A stretch of DNA of 64,000 nucleotides, taken from Isoetes taiwanensis (taxonomy: Eukaryota; Streptophyta; Lycopodiopsida; Isoetales; Isoetaceae). The notes beneath the pieces were generated by a model. The model made no database searches. It was not told where the DNA came from and worked only from the letters and a program-made list of their open reading frames with translations. The stretch is from positions 2,664,728 to 2,728,727 of the forward strand of contig JAJEKV010000022.1 of the NCBI GenBank assembly GCA_021234155.1. Direction: 5' to 3'. Shown in pieces: positions 35,691 to 44,518 of the stretch; positions within the stretch are counted from its first letter, which is position 1, and every line of letters starts with the position of its first letter. The translations under genes and the position numbers were made by a program.

Positions 35691-36437
35691 AGGGACTTGC
35701 TATACACTAAGATGTCATCGAAGAACACGATAACAAATGTGTCAAGGAATTCCCGAAAGATATCGTTCATGAGTCTCATGAATGTTCTTTGGGGGCGTTT
35801 GATAGGCCAAATGGCATATTTGTGAATTCATAGTGGCGTATCTTGTTAGGAAGGCCGTCTTGTGAATATCTTCCTCCTTGATTCTAATTTGATGATATCG
35901 GACCTTAAGTCTATTTTGGAAGACCTAGCACCTTGTGGCGATCCATCGGATCATACGCTCTAGGTAAGGCATACTTGTTCTTGATTGTGTGTTTGTTTAA
36001 TTGGCGATAGTCAATACACATCCTCGGCTTCCATCTTTCTTTTTGGCCGAATAAGATGGGGGCTCGAGCGAGGAGAGACACTAGGTCTTATGAACCCTAG
36101 GTCTAAGAGCTCTTGCAATTGCTTCTTCAACTCGATAGTTAAGTGAGTTTGTCATTCTATATGGTGCCTTACTTGTGGGCTTAGTGCCTGGTTCAAGTGC
36201 AATTTCGCACTCTACTCCCCTATATGGCGGAAGCTCCTTGATTTCGTCGGGGAACAAGTCATGGAATTCCTCTATTAGCTTGGCTACCTGCTTGGGTAGT
36301 TTGCTTATTGGTTTATCTTCCTTATCTTCTGGTGCCTCTTCCTCGGCAAGTTCTAATTTGAAGATGTATGCAACTTGCTCCCTTTTGATGCATCTAAGTA
36401 ATTTCTTACTCGACATGCATTGCATTATAGGTGTCAC
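35690..36437 (-). pseudogene. Reverse transcriptase, frameshifted
   Basis: The 118-codon frame at 36437-36081 covers the region before the fingers (FPDEIKELPPYRGVECEI, APYRMT). Past a frame change at about 36080 come [13 protein letters not shown] (about 36030-36000) and FFDDILVYS with the catalytic Asp-Asp pair (about 35725-35700). This is the Ty3/Gypsy type. Several single-base indels between 36080 and 35690 break the frame. Confidence 0.9.
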
Positions 36438-36499
36438 TTGCTTACACGAGATTTCTATGATTTTTTCCGTTAGGGGTAGTGAGCTTCACCTTCCAGCTC

Positions 36500-36800
36500 T
36501 CCACAATCTATTTGTGCTTTTCGCCCGGGTTGAGGTATTCCATACCTATGATGAGGTCATATTTTCCTATGCTCATGATCTACGCTCCCATTTCAATATT
36601 GATACCGGTAAGTCTATATTGAAATTCACCCTCTTTCCGGTAGTGTGCCTTATGGCTCATTTGGCTAACACTCTTGATGCGGGCTTAGACTTTAGTGTTT
36701 TCAACTTTAGCATTTGTGCCATCCTTGGTGGCCTTAAAATTGTGGGAGCGCCACGGTCTATGAGGACTATAAAAGATTTGGCGGCTATTTTACCAATCGT
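36500..36800 (-). pseudogene. Aspartic protease remnant
   Basis: On the minus strand near 36760 the sequence reads KSFIVLIDRGAPTI, in the position of the D-S/T-G-A active site (L-I-D-S-G-A-x-x-x-F-I) of retroelement proteases. The Ser/Thr after the catalytic Asp is replaced by Arg, which should impair activity. Located between the zinc knuckle of gag and RT as expected. Confidence 0.6.
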
Positions 36801-36939
36801 GGATATCACTTGGTGCTGGCTCTCTGCGCTTTTCCGTGTCTATGGCGGCAAAGATGTGACACTCACCATGGATATAGTCGCGTCCGCCGTCCTCTTCTTC
36901 TTACGCCGGGGTCTCCCAACCTCCCATCTCCGCGAGTCT

Positions 36940-38216
36940 TTGCATTGATCGCGAGCAGGCGGTTGTGTGTTCTATGCCCGGCTGGAAACACGGAAGCACA
37001 ATTTTTTTCTATACATTCTGCCGCTTTTCTTTCGGGATGGAGTTGAGGCTGCTTGATTTGTCTTTGAGTAGTTCGAGCCTCCCCCTTGTCCTTTATCTTT
37101 GAAGCTGACTTGCTTTTTCTCTGGCTGTTTCCATTGATTTCCGTTGTATGGAGTCTTTGCAGGCGATGGACTGTTTGCTCTTGGGCTCTGACCTCCATAT
37201 GCTTTTCCCTTGTCATACCACTGTTTGGGTTCGCTTTTCTGAGGCCCTGTCCCCTGTAGGCTCAGTGCCTTCGCTTCCGCCTCCGATACTGAGCGTGGGT
37301 TGAGGGCTCGGACTATCTTCCGTAGGTCCTCATTCAACCCCTCCACATAGCCTTCCACTGCTCTTCTCTCGCTGAGTTTTGGTACATATAGCCTCAACCT
37401 CATGAACTCTTAGGTATATTTACATGCGGTTTGTTCCCCTGTTGCAATCTGTGGAACGCTTGCATCTGGTGACACTTGTGTTCTCTTGGAACATAGTGCT
37501 TTTTGAAGGCCCTTGCAAACTTTGTGAACCTGCACTTGTCTCTGCTCATCCCATGGGCTTTAGCATAACCCCTCCACCAAATACGGGCTGCCCCTTTTAA
37601 GTTTGCGGTGGCTACCCTGCCCTTATCTTTATCTTTCATGCCGTAAGCATTTCCGTACTCACTCATCTCGTCTAGCCATGCCCGGCGTCCATCCACGATC
37701 TGTTTTTGCGGGCTGATTTCCGACTTGCGTGCTTTCGGACATTACTTAAGGCGAATCGACCTTCTTACGGTAGTCGGATTGGCCTTCTTTGTCTCCCGTT
37801 ATTCTTTCTTCCTTAGGGCCGTTCTTCTTTGTTTCCCCCGCCGGACTTCGATTGCTTGAATCAGAGCTGTCCGGAAGAGGCTGGAACTAGAAGACACTGG
37901 GTCGGTTCCTCTTTTCTCCTTTCCTTTGTCTTTGAGAGCGGGCCTCACGGGACTGTACATTTCTGGTCTTATCTGTTTCTTCCTCGCTTTTGCCCGGCAT
38001 GGCTTTGATCTCTTGCGGATCGACCTCATCTGCGAGATTTCTTCTTCGGTGTCGGTCGTAATACTCTTGAATAGTTCAGGAGGTTGGAATTGCACGAGAG
38101 GTGTCGATCGCCTTGGGCTTGGAACTCAAGGTCGACATTCTGGCTGCTCGATTTGCACATATTACATCGGCACTATTTATCATGAGTTCCTTTTGTCGGT
38201 TGCATTAGGTGTTTAA
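36940..38216 (-). pseudogene. Gag, frameshifted
   Basis: The capsid-like part at 37696-37400 contains AWLDEM, ATANLKGAARIWWRGY, FTKFARAFKKHYVP and FHRLQQGN, the W-W and F-x-x-x-F pattern of Ty3/Gypsy gag. Next is a basic, Ser-, Pro- and Gln-rich linker (37403-36972) and a broken CCHC zinc knuckle (C-F-R then, in other frames, P-G-H-R-T-H) near 36990. The N-terminal part (38095-37799) is Lys/Arg-rich. Gag forms the particle that packages the RNA. Confidence 0.85.
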
Positions 38217-40142
38217 ATGATATGATTGTTAAGACAAGGATACCAAAAAAACATTTGGAAATGCAATTCAAAAAAGGATCTTATATTAATATATATAGCC
38301 GATATATCTTAATCGGTAGTCATGATTTCCATTAATTTCTTGATAGTCGGGGTGATCCTCAAGGAACTTCTTTACTTGGGCTGTACCCTCTTGTACTTCC
38401 CAAGTTCTGAGTATATCCTTGCTGACCCCCCCTCGGATGGCGGATGCTAGCTCTTCCACCCGTCTATGGGAGGTATGAGAAGCTTTATTCTTGCCAACCT
38501 ACCTTGTCGAAGGTGGGGGAATGCTTGCAAAGTCGAAAATGCCCAAGGCTGTTTTTTCCGCTTCACTAAAATGACATGGTCCACCTTTTACGATGGCGTG
38601 CGTGCATGCCAAATCGAAAAGTGCTACCGGCATCTGCCGCGACTTCCTCTCGCGTGGGCTGGCGCTTGTGAAATATTATTACTCTTAAAGATGCTGTTAG
38701 GGGCGGAAGATAATATTTGAGTCTTTGCTCGGTACTCCTCCCGTGCCCACGAGGTGCCCTTGTGCCTTGATGCATCTTGGTCTGGTACTTGAACTAATTC
38801 CTTGTAATCGTGGAAGGCGTTCGTACACTTGTCGGGTTTGTGGCTCTCCTTGGAATTTTGCTATCTGTTCTTGTGAGGAAGAAGACTCCCCTTGAAGTAC
38901 TCTTGTTGTCTTCCCCTTATTCCCATCTGCTCTGAAGTGCTATAAACTCCTCCTCGTTAGGAAGTTCTTACGTCATCATACCTCGATAGTGCCGTAAGCT
39001 TCAATGTCAGAGATGGTGTGTCTGTGTAAGTAAGGCTGCCTCTCGTATTTGTCTGGGAAAATCTTCCGTTTCTTGGTCGATGAAGTCTTCTAGATCCGGT
39101 ACATTGTTGCCGTAGGAGGTGAAGGAGTTCATCAGCGGTAGCCTCTGTCCCTGCATTGGGGAGGTTTTGATGTCATTTAGCGGCAAGTATTCTTGTCGCC
39201 GACTATGATTGGTGCTAGACTTGTTATTCCCGGCCCGATTGGTTGTGCAATCTCGGGGGTGGTCTGTCGGCACGAAGCGGGTGATGTCTTGTTCGCTTCG
39301 GCGTTCCTCCTCGGGTCCACCTCTATGTCATCCTCGCTTTCTGCTTTCGGAGTCTTCACTCTCTTAGGATGCTTACGCTATGGTCTCTTCGTACTCAAGC
39401 GGGGCGTTCGTCATTCTGCGTCAAGGGTGTGACCTCTAGTGGCTGAATTGATGGTTCACCTATTACGGTTTCGCCCTATATACTAGATATAAGCGCTAAA
39501 GAACGTGTTGTAGGAGAAGAAGACTTTGCCATTGCTTGTTAGGGTCATGTAGGTTGGTAGCGGTTGGTTACGTTCCTCAATGCCTTGGCAATATTGGGTA
39601 CATGGTGAGAGGGCTGTTTGCAATGCGGTCCTTGGTACAAAGTACCCTATGCATGGCGGTATCTTACGTAAGCTAGGGACAACTTTCTCTTGGAATTCTT
39701 GCGGGACTTCTTTGGCGAAAAGGATTGGAGTTGGGGGTTCTTTGAAAGGTCAAATTCTTTTTGAAATACTTGGAATACTATATTGACATCTACCGGTGAT
39801 GTGGGGGGGCGCTATACCAAGCGATGAAGGCTTACGTAGCCATGGCGAAGAAGCGTCTTTGCCGATGTCAAGCGGGGCTGGGGCGCTGAGTAAGCTGGAA
39901 GATCGCCTCAATGCGGGGGGCGATTACGTGGTTGAGGTTTAGGGGTTATGCGGGTATATATAGGAAATTTATGCCCTAAAATTTTTAGGGTTTCTAAAAA
40001 TCCTGACATTTGAGATGAAGGCTAATGTTTCTTGGTTAATTCGAGGCTCGAAGTGGCTTGTCTATAGTCTTAGGGTTCTAATGCAACAAATTTTGGTCGA
40101 TTTGGGTATGTCTAGCTCAAGTTATGAACTTGGGAAGGTTGG
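38217..40142 (-). other. Unassigned region between H3 gene and gag
   Basis: Short minus-strand frames (39359-39177 and 39273-39007, acidic with Pro and Ser; 38775-38566, basic) look like pieces of one decayed frame in which stops and shifts accumulated. They match no domain I know. The region could encode an N-terminal gag extension or another accessory protein. Confidence 0.35.
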
Positions 40143-40214
40143 GCGACTCTAAGAGTGCGCGGGAGGGGTGTTAGGTTGGGACCTAAGTGTGCTCTGGCGC
40201 ACTCTTGGAGTCGC
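40143..40214 (-). repeat. Hairpin repeat h1
   Basis: Outer arms GCGACTCTAAGAGTGCGC and GCGCACTCTTGGAGTCGC pair over 18 bp with one G-T type mismatch; inside is a second stem TTAGGT/ACCTAA with loop TGGG. One of five copies around the H3 gene. Confidence 0.9.
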
Positions 40215-40356
40215 TCGCATATTTGTGTCAAATGGCTGCAAACTTGTCTGCTGGAAGGGGTAATTCCTATTACTTTGTCTTCTTAAATGCGAGATTCTTT
40301 GTTTACTTACCACGTTTTGAACAAATAAAGTCAATCAAGGGGGGGCAGTTGGCGGA

Positions 40357-40426
40357 TGACTCTAAGAGTCTTGTGAGGAGGGGTTAGGTTGGGACCTAAC
40401 TATGCTCTGGCGCACTCTTGGAGTCA
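40357..40426 (-). repeat. Hairpin repeat h2
   Basis: Arms TGACTCTAAGAGT and ACTCTTGGAGTCA, inner stem TTAGGT/ACCTAA, loop TGGG. Lies 143 bp downstream of the H3-chimera stop codon in the sense direction. Confidence 0.9.
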
Positions 40427-40569
40427 CTGGTGAAATTACTCCAATTGCTCCAAAAACTAATACTGTGCCTAATGAATGTACATTCTTAAACAACTATATG
40501 TTTTATTATTCAAAATTTTATACATCAGATATAATCCTGTTAGTTACAAAAAAAGTAATTTCCCTTCTA

Positions 40570-41773
40570 TTAGTCCTTCCGCTTGATGTACTTAGCCAGT
40601 TTCATATCCTTTGGCTGAAGGGTCACTCTTTTTGCATGGAGAGTGCATGCTAATGAATCTTCGAAGTGCTGCACAACCTCCATCTCTGCTGCTTCTTGTA
40701 AAGCGAGTAACATGTCGTTGGTTACTCGCTTGTTGGGGTCGAACTCCCACAAGATTTCTCGGACAAACCTCTGGAATGCTGCTCTCGGGATGAGGAATCC
40801 GTAGCTCCTTTGGAAGTGTTTGATTTCCCGCAAGGCTCTGGCAAAAGGGGAGTCTTGGGACCTCTTCATAGGCTTCTTCGGGGGTTCTGGCAGTTCTGGC
40901 GGGGGTTTGAGTTGGAATGCTTCTCGAGTTGGTCTACCTCCTTTGACTACTTTGACTCTGTTTGCTTCGTAATAGGCTACGTAGTCCTCGTGCATCTTCT
41001 TGTATATCTTGTAATCTGCCAATTCTTTCTTGTACCTCCTTTCCGGCCCCAAGGTGTACGACTCCCGGGCGACTTTGGTTGCTTTCTTGCCGGCTGCCTT
41101 CTCTGCATCTAGCTTGTTCGCTTCTTGCCATTCCAAAAATGGTGGGGGCATCGGCGGGGGTAGGTTAATCTGTGTCTCCGCTGCGTTTGGAGTTGGGATT
41201 GGCTCTTCCTCCGGCGTTTCATCTGCATCAGGGTGAGGGTTAGGTTTTGGCTGTGAAGTTTCTCCTGTTCCGAAGAGCGCCTCCTCCAAGAAGGCCGCTA
41301 TATCATCAGTCTCCCCCGACGAGGTTGGGGGTTGTTCACCTTCGGTTGGCTCGTTTATAGTTACGCCGACCGAGGTTCTTCTCTTCTTATTCGGGGGTTC
41401 TTGAGTCATTACCCTTTTTCCTTTGGGGTCGGGGTCCTCTCTGTTCTTGGTTCTTTGTTCCCGCCATTGGTCGTCTTCTGGTTCTGCAACCTCCTCATCT
41501 GCTTCTGTTCTCGCTTTCTCCTCCTTCCTCTTGGCTCTTTCTTCTCTTCTTTTTGCCTTTTCCTCTTTCTTCTTTGCCTTTTCTTCTTTCCTCTTTGCCT
41601 TTTCTTCTTTCCTCCGCCTCTTCTCCAAATTCTGTAATACCTAGGCGCCTCTCCATGTCGACCGCCGGTTTGTCGTCGGCATCTTTGAGCTTACGTTCAT
41701 TTCTTGCGAGCACTTGGTATTTGGGCCTATCGTCCTTCTTTGGCTTGCGGGCGGTTTGTTTGGTCCTAGCCAT
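40570..41773 (-). CDS. Retrotransposon-encoded histone H3 chimera
   Basis: The start at 41773 (context TACAATGGC) gives M-ARTKQTARK, identical to residues 1-9 of histone H3, so R2, K4, R8 and K9 are kept; residue 10 is Pro instead of Ser. A Lys/Glu/Arg-rich repetitive segment follows, then an acidic Pro-rich linker of about 150 residues and a basic Tyr-rich stretch (RRYKKELADYKIYKKMHED). The last 93 codons (about 40855-40573) are a full H3 histone fold: ALREIKHFQRS (alpha N), FQRFVREIL (alpha 1), an 11-residue loop 1, ALQEAAEMEVVQHFEDS (alpha 2), HAKRVTLQPKDM (loop 2), LAKYIKR (alpha 3). One frame change in the Lys/Glu repeats, between about 41560 and 41640, separates the tail (frame 41773-41495) from the rest (open from 41640 to the stop at 40570). 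It lies sense-oriented between primer site and gag. Histone H3 packages DNA in nucleosomes; this protein's role is unknown. Confidence 0.9.
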
Positions 41774-41996
41774 TGTACGACAGCGTCTGATTTGGAGCAG
41801 GGCGCCAAAAGATCGGCTAATGAGAAGGAGCTCGTGGAAGCACGGGAGAAACCTAAAAAATGAGCCTATGTCCCGTAATTTATAGGGTTGGATTTTTAGG
41901 GTTTGGTCGATTTAGTCTTACGGTGGTTTCTTTGGCAAAAGTCTCCCCTGTCTTGGGGCGAAATTGGGGTCTTGTTTGGTGCTGCTTCTTCGAATG

Positions 41997-42063
41997 GCTC
42001 TAAGAGTGCGCGGGAGGGGTGTTAGGTTGGGACCTAACTATGCTCTGGCGCACTCTTGGAGTC
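41997..42063 (-). repeat. Hairpin repeat h3
   Basis: CTCTAAGAGTGCGC pairs with GCGCACTCTTGGAG; inner stem TTAGGT/ACCTAA, loop TGGG. Closest copy upstream of the H3 start (224 bp). Confidence 0.9.
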
Positions 42064-42204
42064 GTCGGCCTTCTCTGCTCCAACACACCCAATTTACACA
42101 ATTTACATGCTGTTACTCACTAATTTAAGCATTTTAAGCAAGATCCTATCATTACTTTGACCCTTTTATTAATTTATAATCAATTTTAAGGGTCACTTTT
42201 GGGG

Positions 42205-42275
42205 ATGACTCTAAGAGTCTTGGGAGGGGTGTTAGGTCGGGACCTAACTATGCTCTGGCGCACTCTTGGAGTCAT
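42205..42275 (-). repeat. Hairpin repeat h4
   Basis: ATGACTCTAAGAGT pairs with ACTCTTGGAGTCAT; inner stem TTAGGT/ACCTAA, loop CGGG. The outermost pairs (AT/AT) differ from h1 (GC/GC) yet still pair. Confidence 0.9.
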
Positions 42276-42416
42276 TTGTTCAAAAGTGACTTGTACTTAA
42301 TGTTTTTCGATGTTTTAACATACAATTTTAGCTATTTCGAGCTTTTTTTGATTGGGATTTCATATCTTACCATTTGGAGTCCCTAAGGTCAAGTTCTAGG
42401 GTTCATATGGGGTGAC

Positions 42417-42484
42417 GACTCTAAGAGTCTTGTGAAAGGGCCATTAGGTGCGAACCTAACATGCTCTGGCGCACTCTTGGAGTC
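42417..42484 (-). repeat. Hairpin repeat h5
   Basis: GACTCTAAGAGT pairs with ACTCTTGGAGTC; inner stem TTAGGT/ACCTAA with a different tetraloop, GCGA. The most diverged copy, nearest the primer site. Confidence 0.88.
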
Positions 42485-42724
42485 ATTGGCCAAAAGTGCT
42501 TAAAATTTAGTAGGGTCTTTAAGTGCTATTTCGATTGTTTGTTCTATCTTACCTATGTTCTCTAATTATCTTAATCTTAGATAATTACTATCTCTACCCC
42601 GGGAGAAAAATTTTCCCGCTACTCGAGGTTTGTGCTTGGGCTTTTATCTCCAAGACTGAATGTCTAGATGAGTTAGTCCCTATAGGGTTTTGATCGATTC
42701 TTTCGATCACGGTGCGCCAAGATC

Positions 42725-42738
42725 GAGCTCTGATACCA
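42725..42738 (-). promoter_or_regulatory. Primer-binding site for initiator Met-tRNA
   Basis: On the minus strand, one base after the 5' LTR end (GTCACA), stands TGGTATCAGAGCTC. TGGTATCAGAGC is complementary to the 3' end of plant initiator methionine tRNA and is the commonest primer site of plant LTR retrotransposons. It fixes 42740-44312 as the 5' LTR and the element as minus strand. Confidence 0.92.
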
Positions 42739-42739
42739 T

Positions 42740-44312
42740 TGTGACGGCCCCGGCTCATATACGATGCCCCGATCGTATACAAACTGGAGATCATCCCTCA
42801 AACCAGCATCTGCCCGCTGATGTGAGGCCGTCCACCTAGCATCGGGCCCTCGATGGTGGCCAAGAACCCGACGGGGAAGAATGGACGTGTCATTCATCCC
42901 GTCTCCCTCGGGATCGACCTAGCAACGGAAGCGTAAACAAAACATGAGCACATAGCATCACACAATAATAATATACCCACCTCGAAGGGTGGTCCACCAT
43001 ATCACAGTAGCTGCATCACACATCAGTACAACAACATAACATAGGGAAGATCCTACCCAGGCTCTGACTCATGGGGGTCGACTGACAGCTTGGGGTCTCC
43101 AGAGAACAATACAGACAGAATTCATGGCAAATGGATTTGGCTGGCAAAGGAACATGGCCGTTGGGTAGTCCACTCCATCCGCCCCTCCTGTGCATACTAT
43201 GCAGATAGGCTGAAAAGTATTGGAGCCCGGTGGTAGCTTCTTGGGGTGAATAGCCGGGGGCTACTACTCTTGGGTTGCATCTCCCCGGTCCCAATGAGGC
43301 GGGAGGAGATCTCTCTCCTCCGAAGGTTCATGCTACCCGCGGGCGAGCTAGAGAGCCCTTTGCCAGATATCGACTTGAACTCTTTGGAAGGCGGCGCATC
43401 ACCCCACAGTGTCGAGCCCATACCCCGCCCTCACGCGCAGTGCGGGGTATTAGGCCTAGCTCACAACGTTCCCCGGCCGTCTTTACGCGCCAGCGGGATC
43501 AACCGTGAATAGACAAGCCCTCCCTTGTCAGCCGGTCTAGCTCCGCCACCCACAGCCAGGCGGGCTCCTATGCACAGGCCGCAATAATTGGGAATTAATG
43601 GGCTAAAACTATGATCATACACTACTTGGGCTCTGGGTCTCTACCCCCCTTCCCAATACACAAGAGTGGTGCATAGAATGTCACAATAACATCACATCAG
43701 AACTGAAACAATAGAATACATCTATTCTAATCTACCTAATCATACAGGGTTAGGTTCCTTTGTTAGTATCTATCATTCTTAGAACGTGTAGGGGTAAGCC
43801 TATAGCCAAGAATGAACACTAATCCCTATGGAATGAGGGCTGAAAACTTCGGATCTAACTATCGGATCAATCACTAACTTAGGCTTCTTGGCTGGCTCCC
43901 ACTCCTCTGAAGGCGTCCCCATCTTTGAATCTCGAGATTGCTGGCTTGGATGGTGCTGCTGCTAAGGAATGTCGGTTCCTCTGCTACTGTTCACGCGAGA
44001 AATCGTCCACTGCTGCTCCAATCCGACCTATGGGGCTGGGAACTGAAAGGGTTTCCCTTTTAGGGTTTATGCCCCTTTATCCCCACGACTTTAGGGCTGG
44101 GCCCTGATTGGTTAATGGGCTATTGCCACATGGCAAAAGGATATTATATTCACATGTGGTCTTAGCATGTGCAATATAATCGGTCACAAGGTTGTACCCT
44201 AGGGTACTACCCTTTTATGGTCGATGCGTACATGTCGTCTAAGTCGACATGTACTAGTGACGTGTCGGTATAATATACGTATTCATGCCGTATATTATCC
44301 TGGAACGTCACA
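42740..44312 (-). repeat. 5' LTR of the minus-strand chromovirus
   Basis: 1573 bp, bounded by TGTGACG at 42740 and CGTCACA at 44312, a perfect 7-bp terminal inverted repeat with TG...CA ends. The first 150 bp in element sense hold several inverted repeats, including TACATGTCG/CGACATGTA at about 44229-44252. The promoter should lie here, but no single TATA box can be chosen among several TATAAT-like words. Confidence 0.92.
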
Positions 44313-44518
44313 GTAGAAGCAGACTAACCAAAAAAAAAAGTCCTGTAAGGGGAGAGGGAACGCTGTGTGCGTCTGCACAGCGGCGTTCCAGGCACAAATA
44401 CCAACGCCATCCCTTTTTAATAAAGAAGATGCTCAAGCACATATGTTGAAGATGTCCATTTGCTCAGGATAGTTTTTTGCATTATATGATTTTGATAACC
44501 TTAAACGTGCCCTCCACA

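Larger units (their letters stand above)
41774..42724 (-). other. Leader of the chromovirus
   Basis: The 950 bp between primer site and H3 start has no coding motif. It is AT-rich and contains hairpins h3, h4 and h5. It would form the 5' UTR of the genomic RNA and is where packaging or translation-control structures would be expected. Confidence 0.6.
31114..44312 (-). mobile_element. Chromovirus (Ty3/Gypsy LTR element) carrying a histone H3 gene
   Basis: A 13.2-kb element read right to left: 5' LTR 44312-42740, primer-binding site 42738-42725, leader with three hairpins, H3-chimera gene 41773-40570, two more hairpins, an unassigned region, gag, protease, RT, RNase H, integrase, chromodomain, polypurine tract 32701-32687 and 3' LTR 32686-31114. 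The gene order PR-RT-RH-IN with a C-terminal chromodomain defines a chromovirus. Gag-pol carries frameshifts and stops and is not functional as read. The right flank is segment C and the left flank is an inverted LTR, so no 5-bp target duplication can be tested. At 13.2 kb with an extra gene it is larger than typical chromoviruses. Confidence 0.93.

Noticed and set aside
36175-36948. 257-codon plus-strand frame over protease and RT
   Set aside because: Antisense to recognisable gag-pol sequence on the minus strand; no family resemblance.
40570-41773. Idea that the H3 gene is an ordinary host histone or CENH3 interrupted by a transposon
   Set aside because: It lies between the primer site and gag in the same orientation, flanked on both sides by the element's hairpins, and the 250-residue linker separates tail and fold. 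Loop 1 is of canonical H3 length, not lengthened as in most CENH3.
41332-41885. Plus-strand frames opposite the H3-chimera gene, one hydrophobic
   Set aside because: Antisense shadows of the Lys/Glu-rich codons of the real gene.
40143-42484. Reading the five palindromic repeats as a CRISPR array or intrinsic terminators
   Set aside because: Plant nuclear DNA, spacers of about 140 bp that are not unique short spacers, no cas genes, and no T-tract after the stems.
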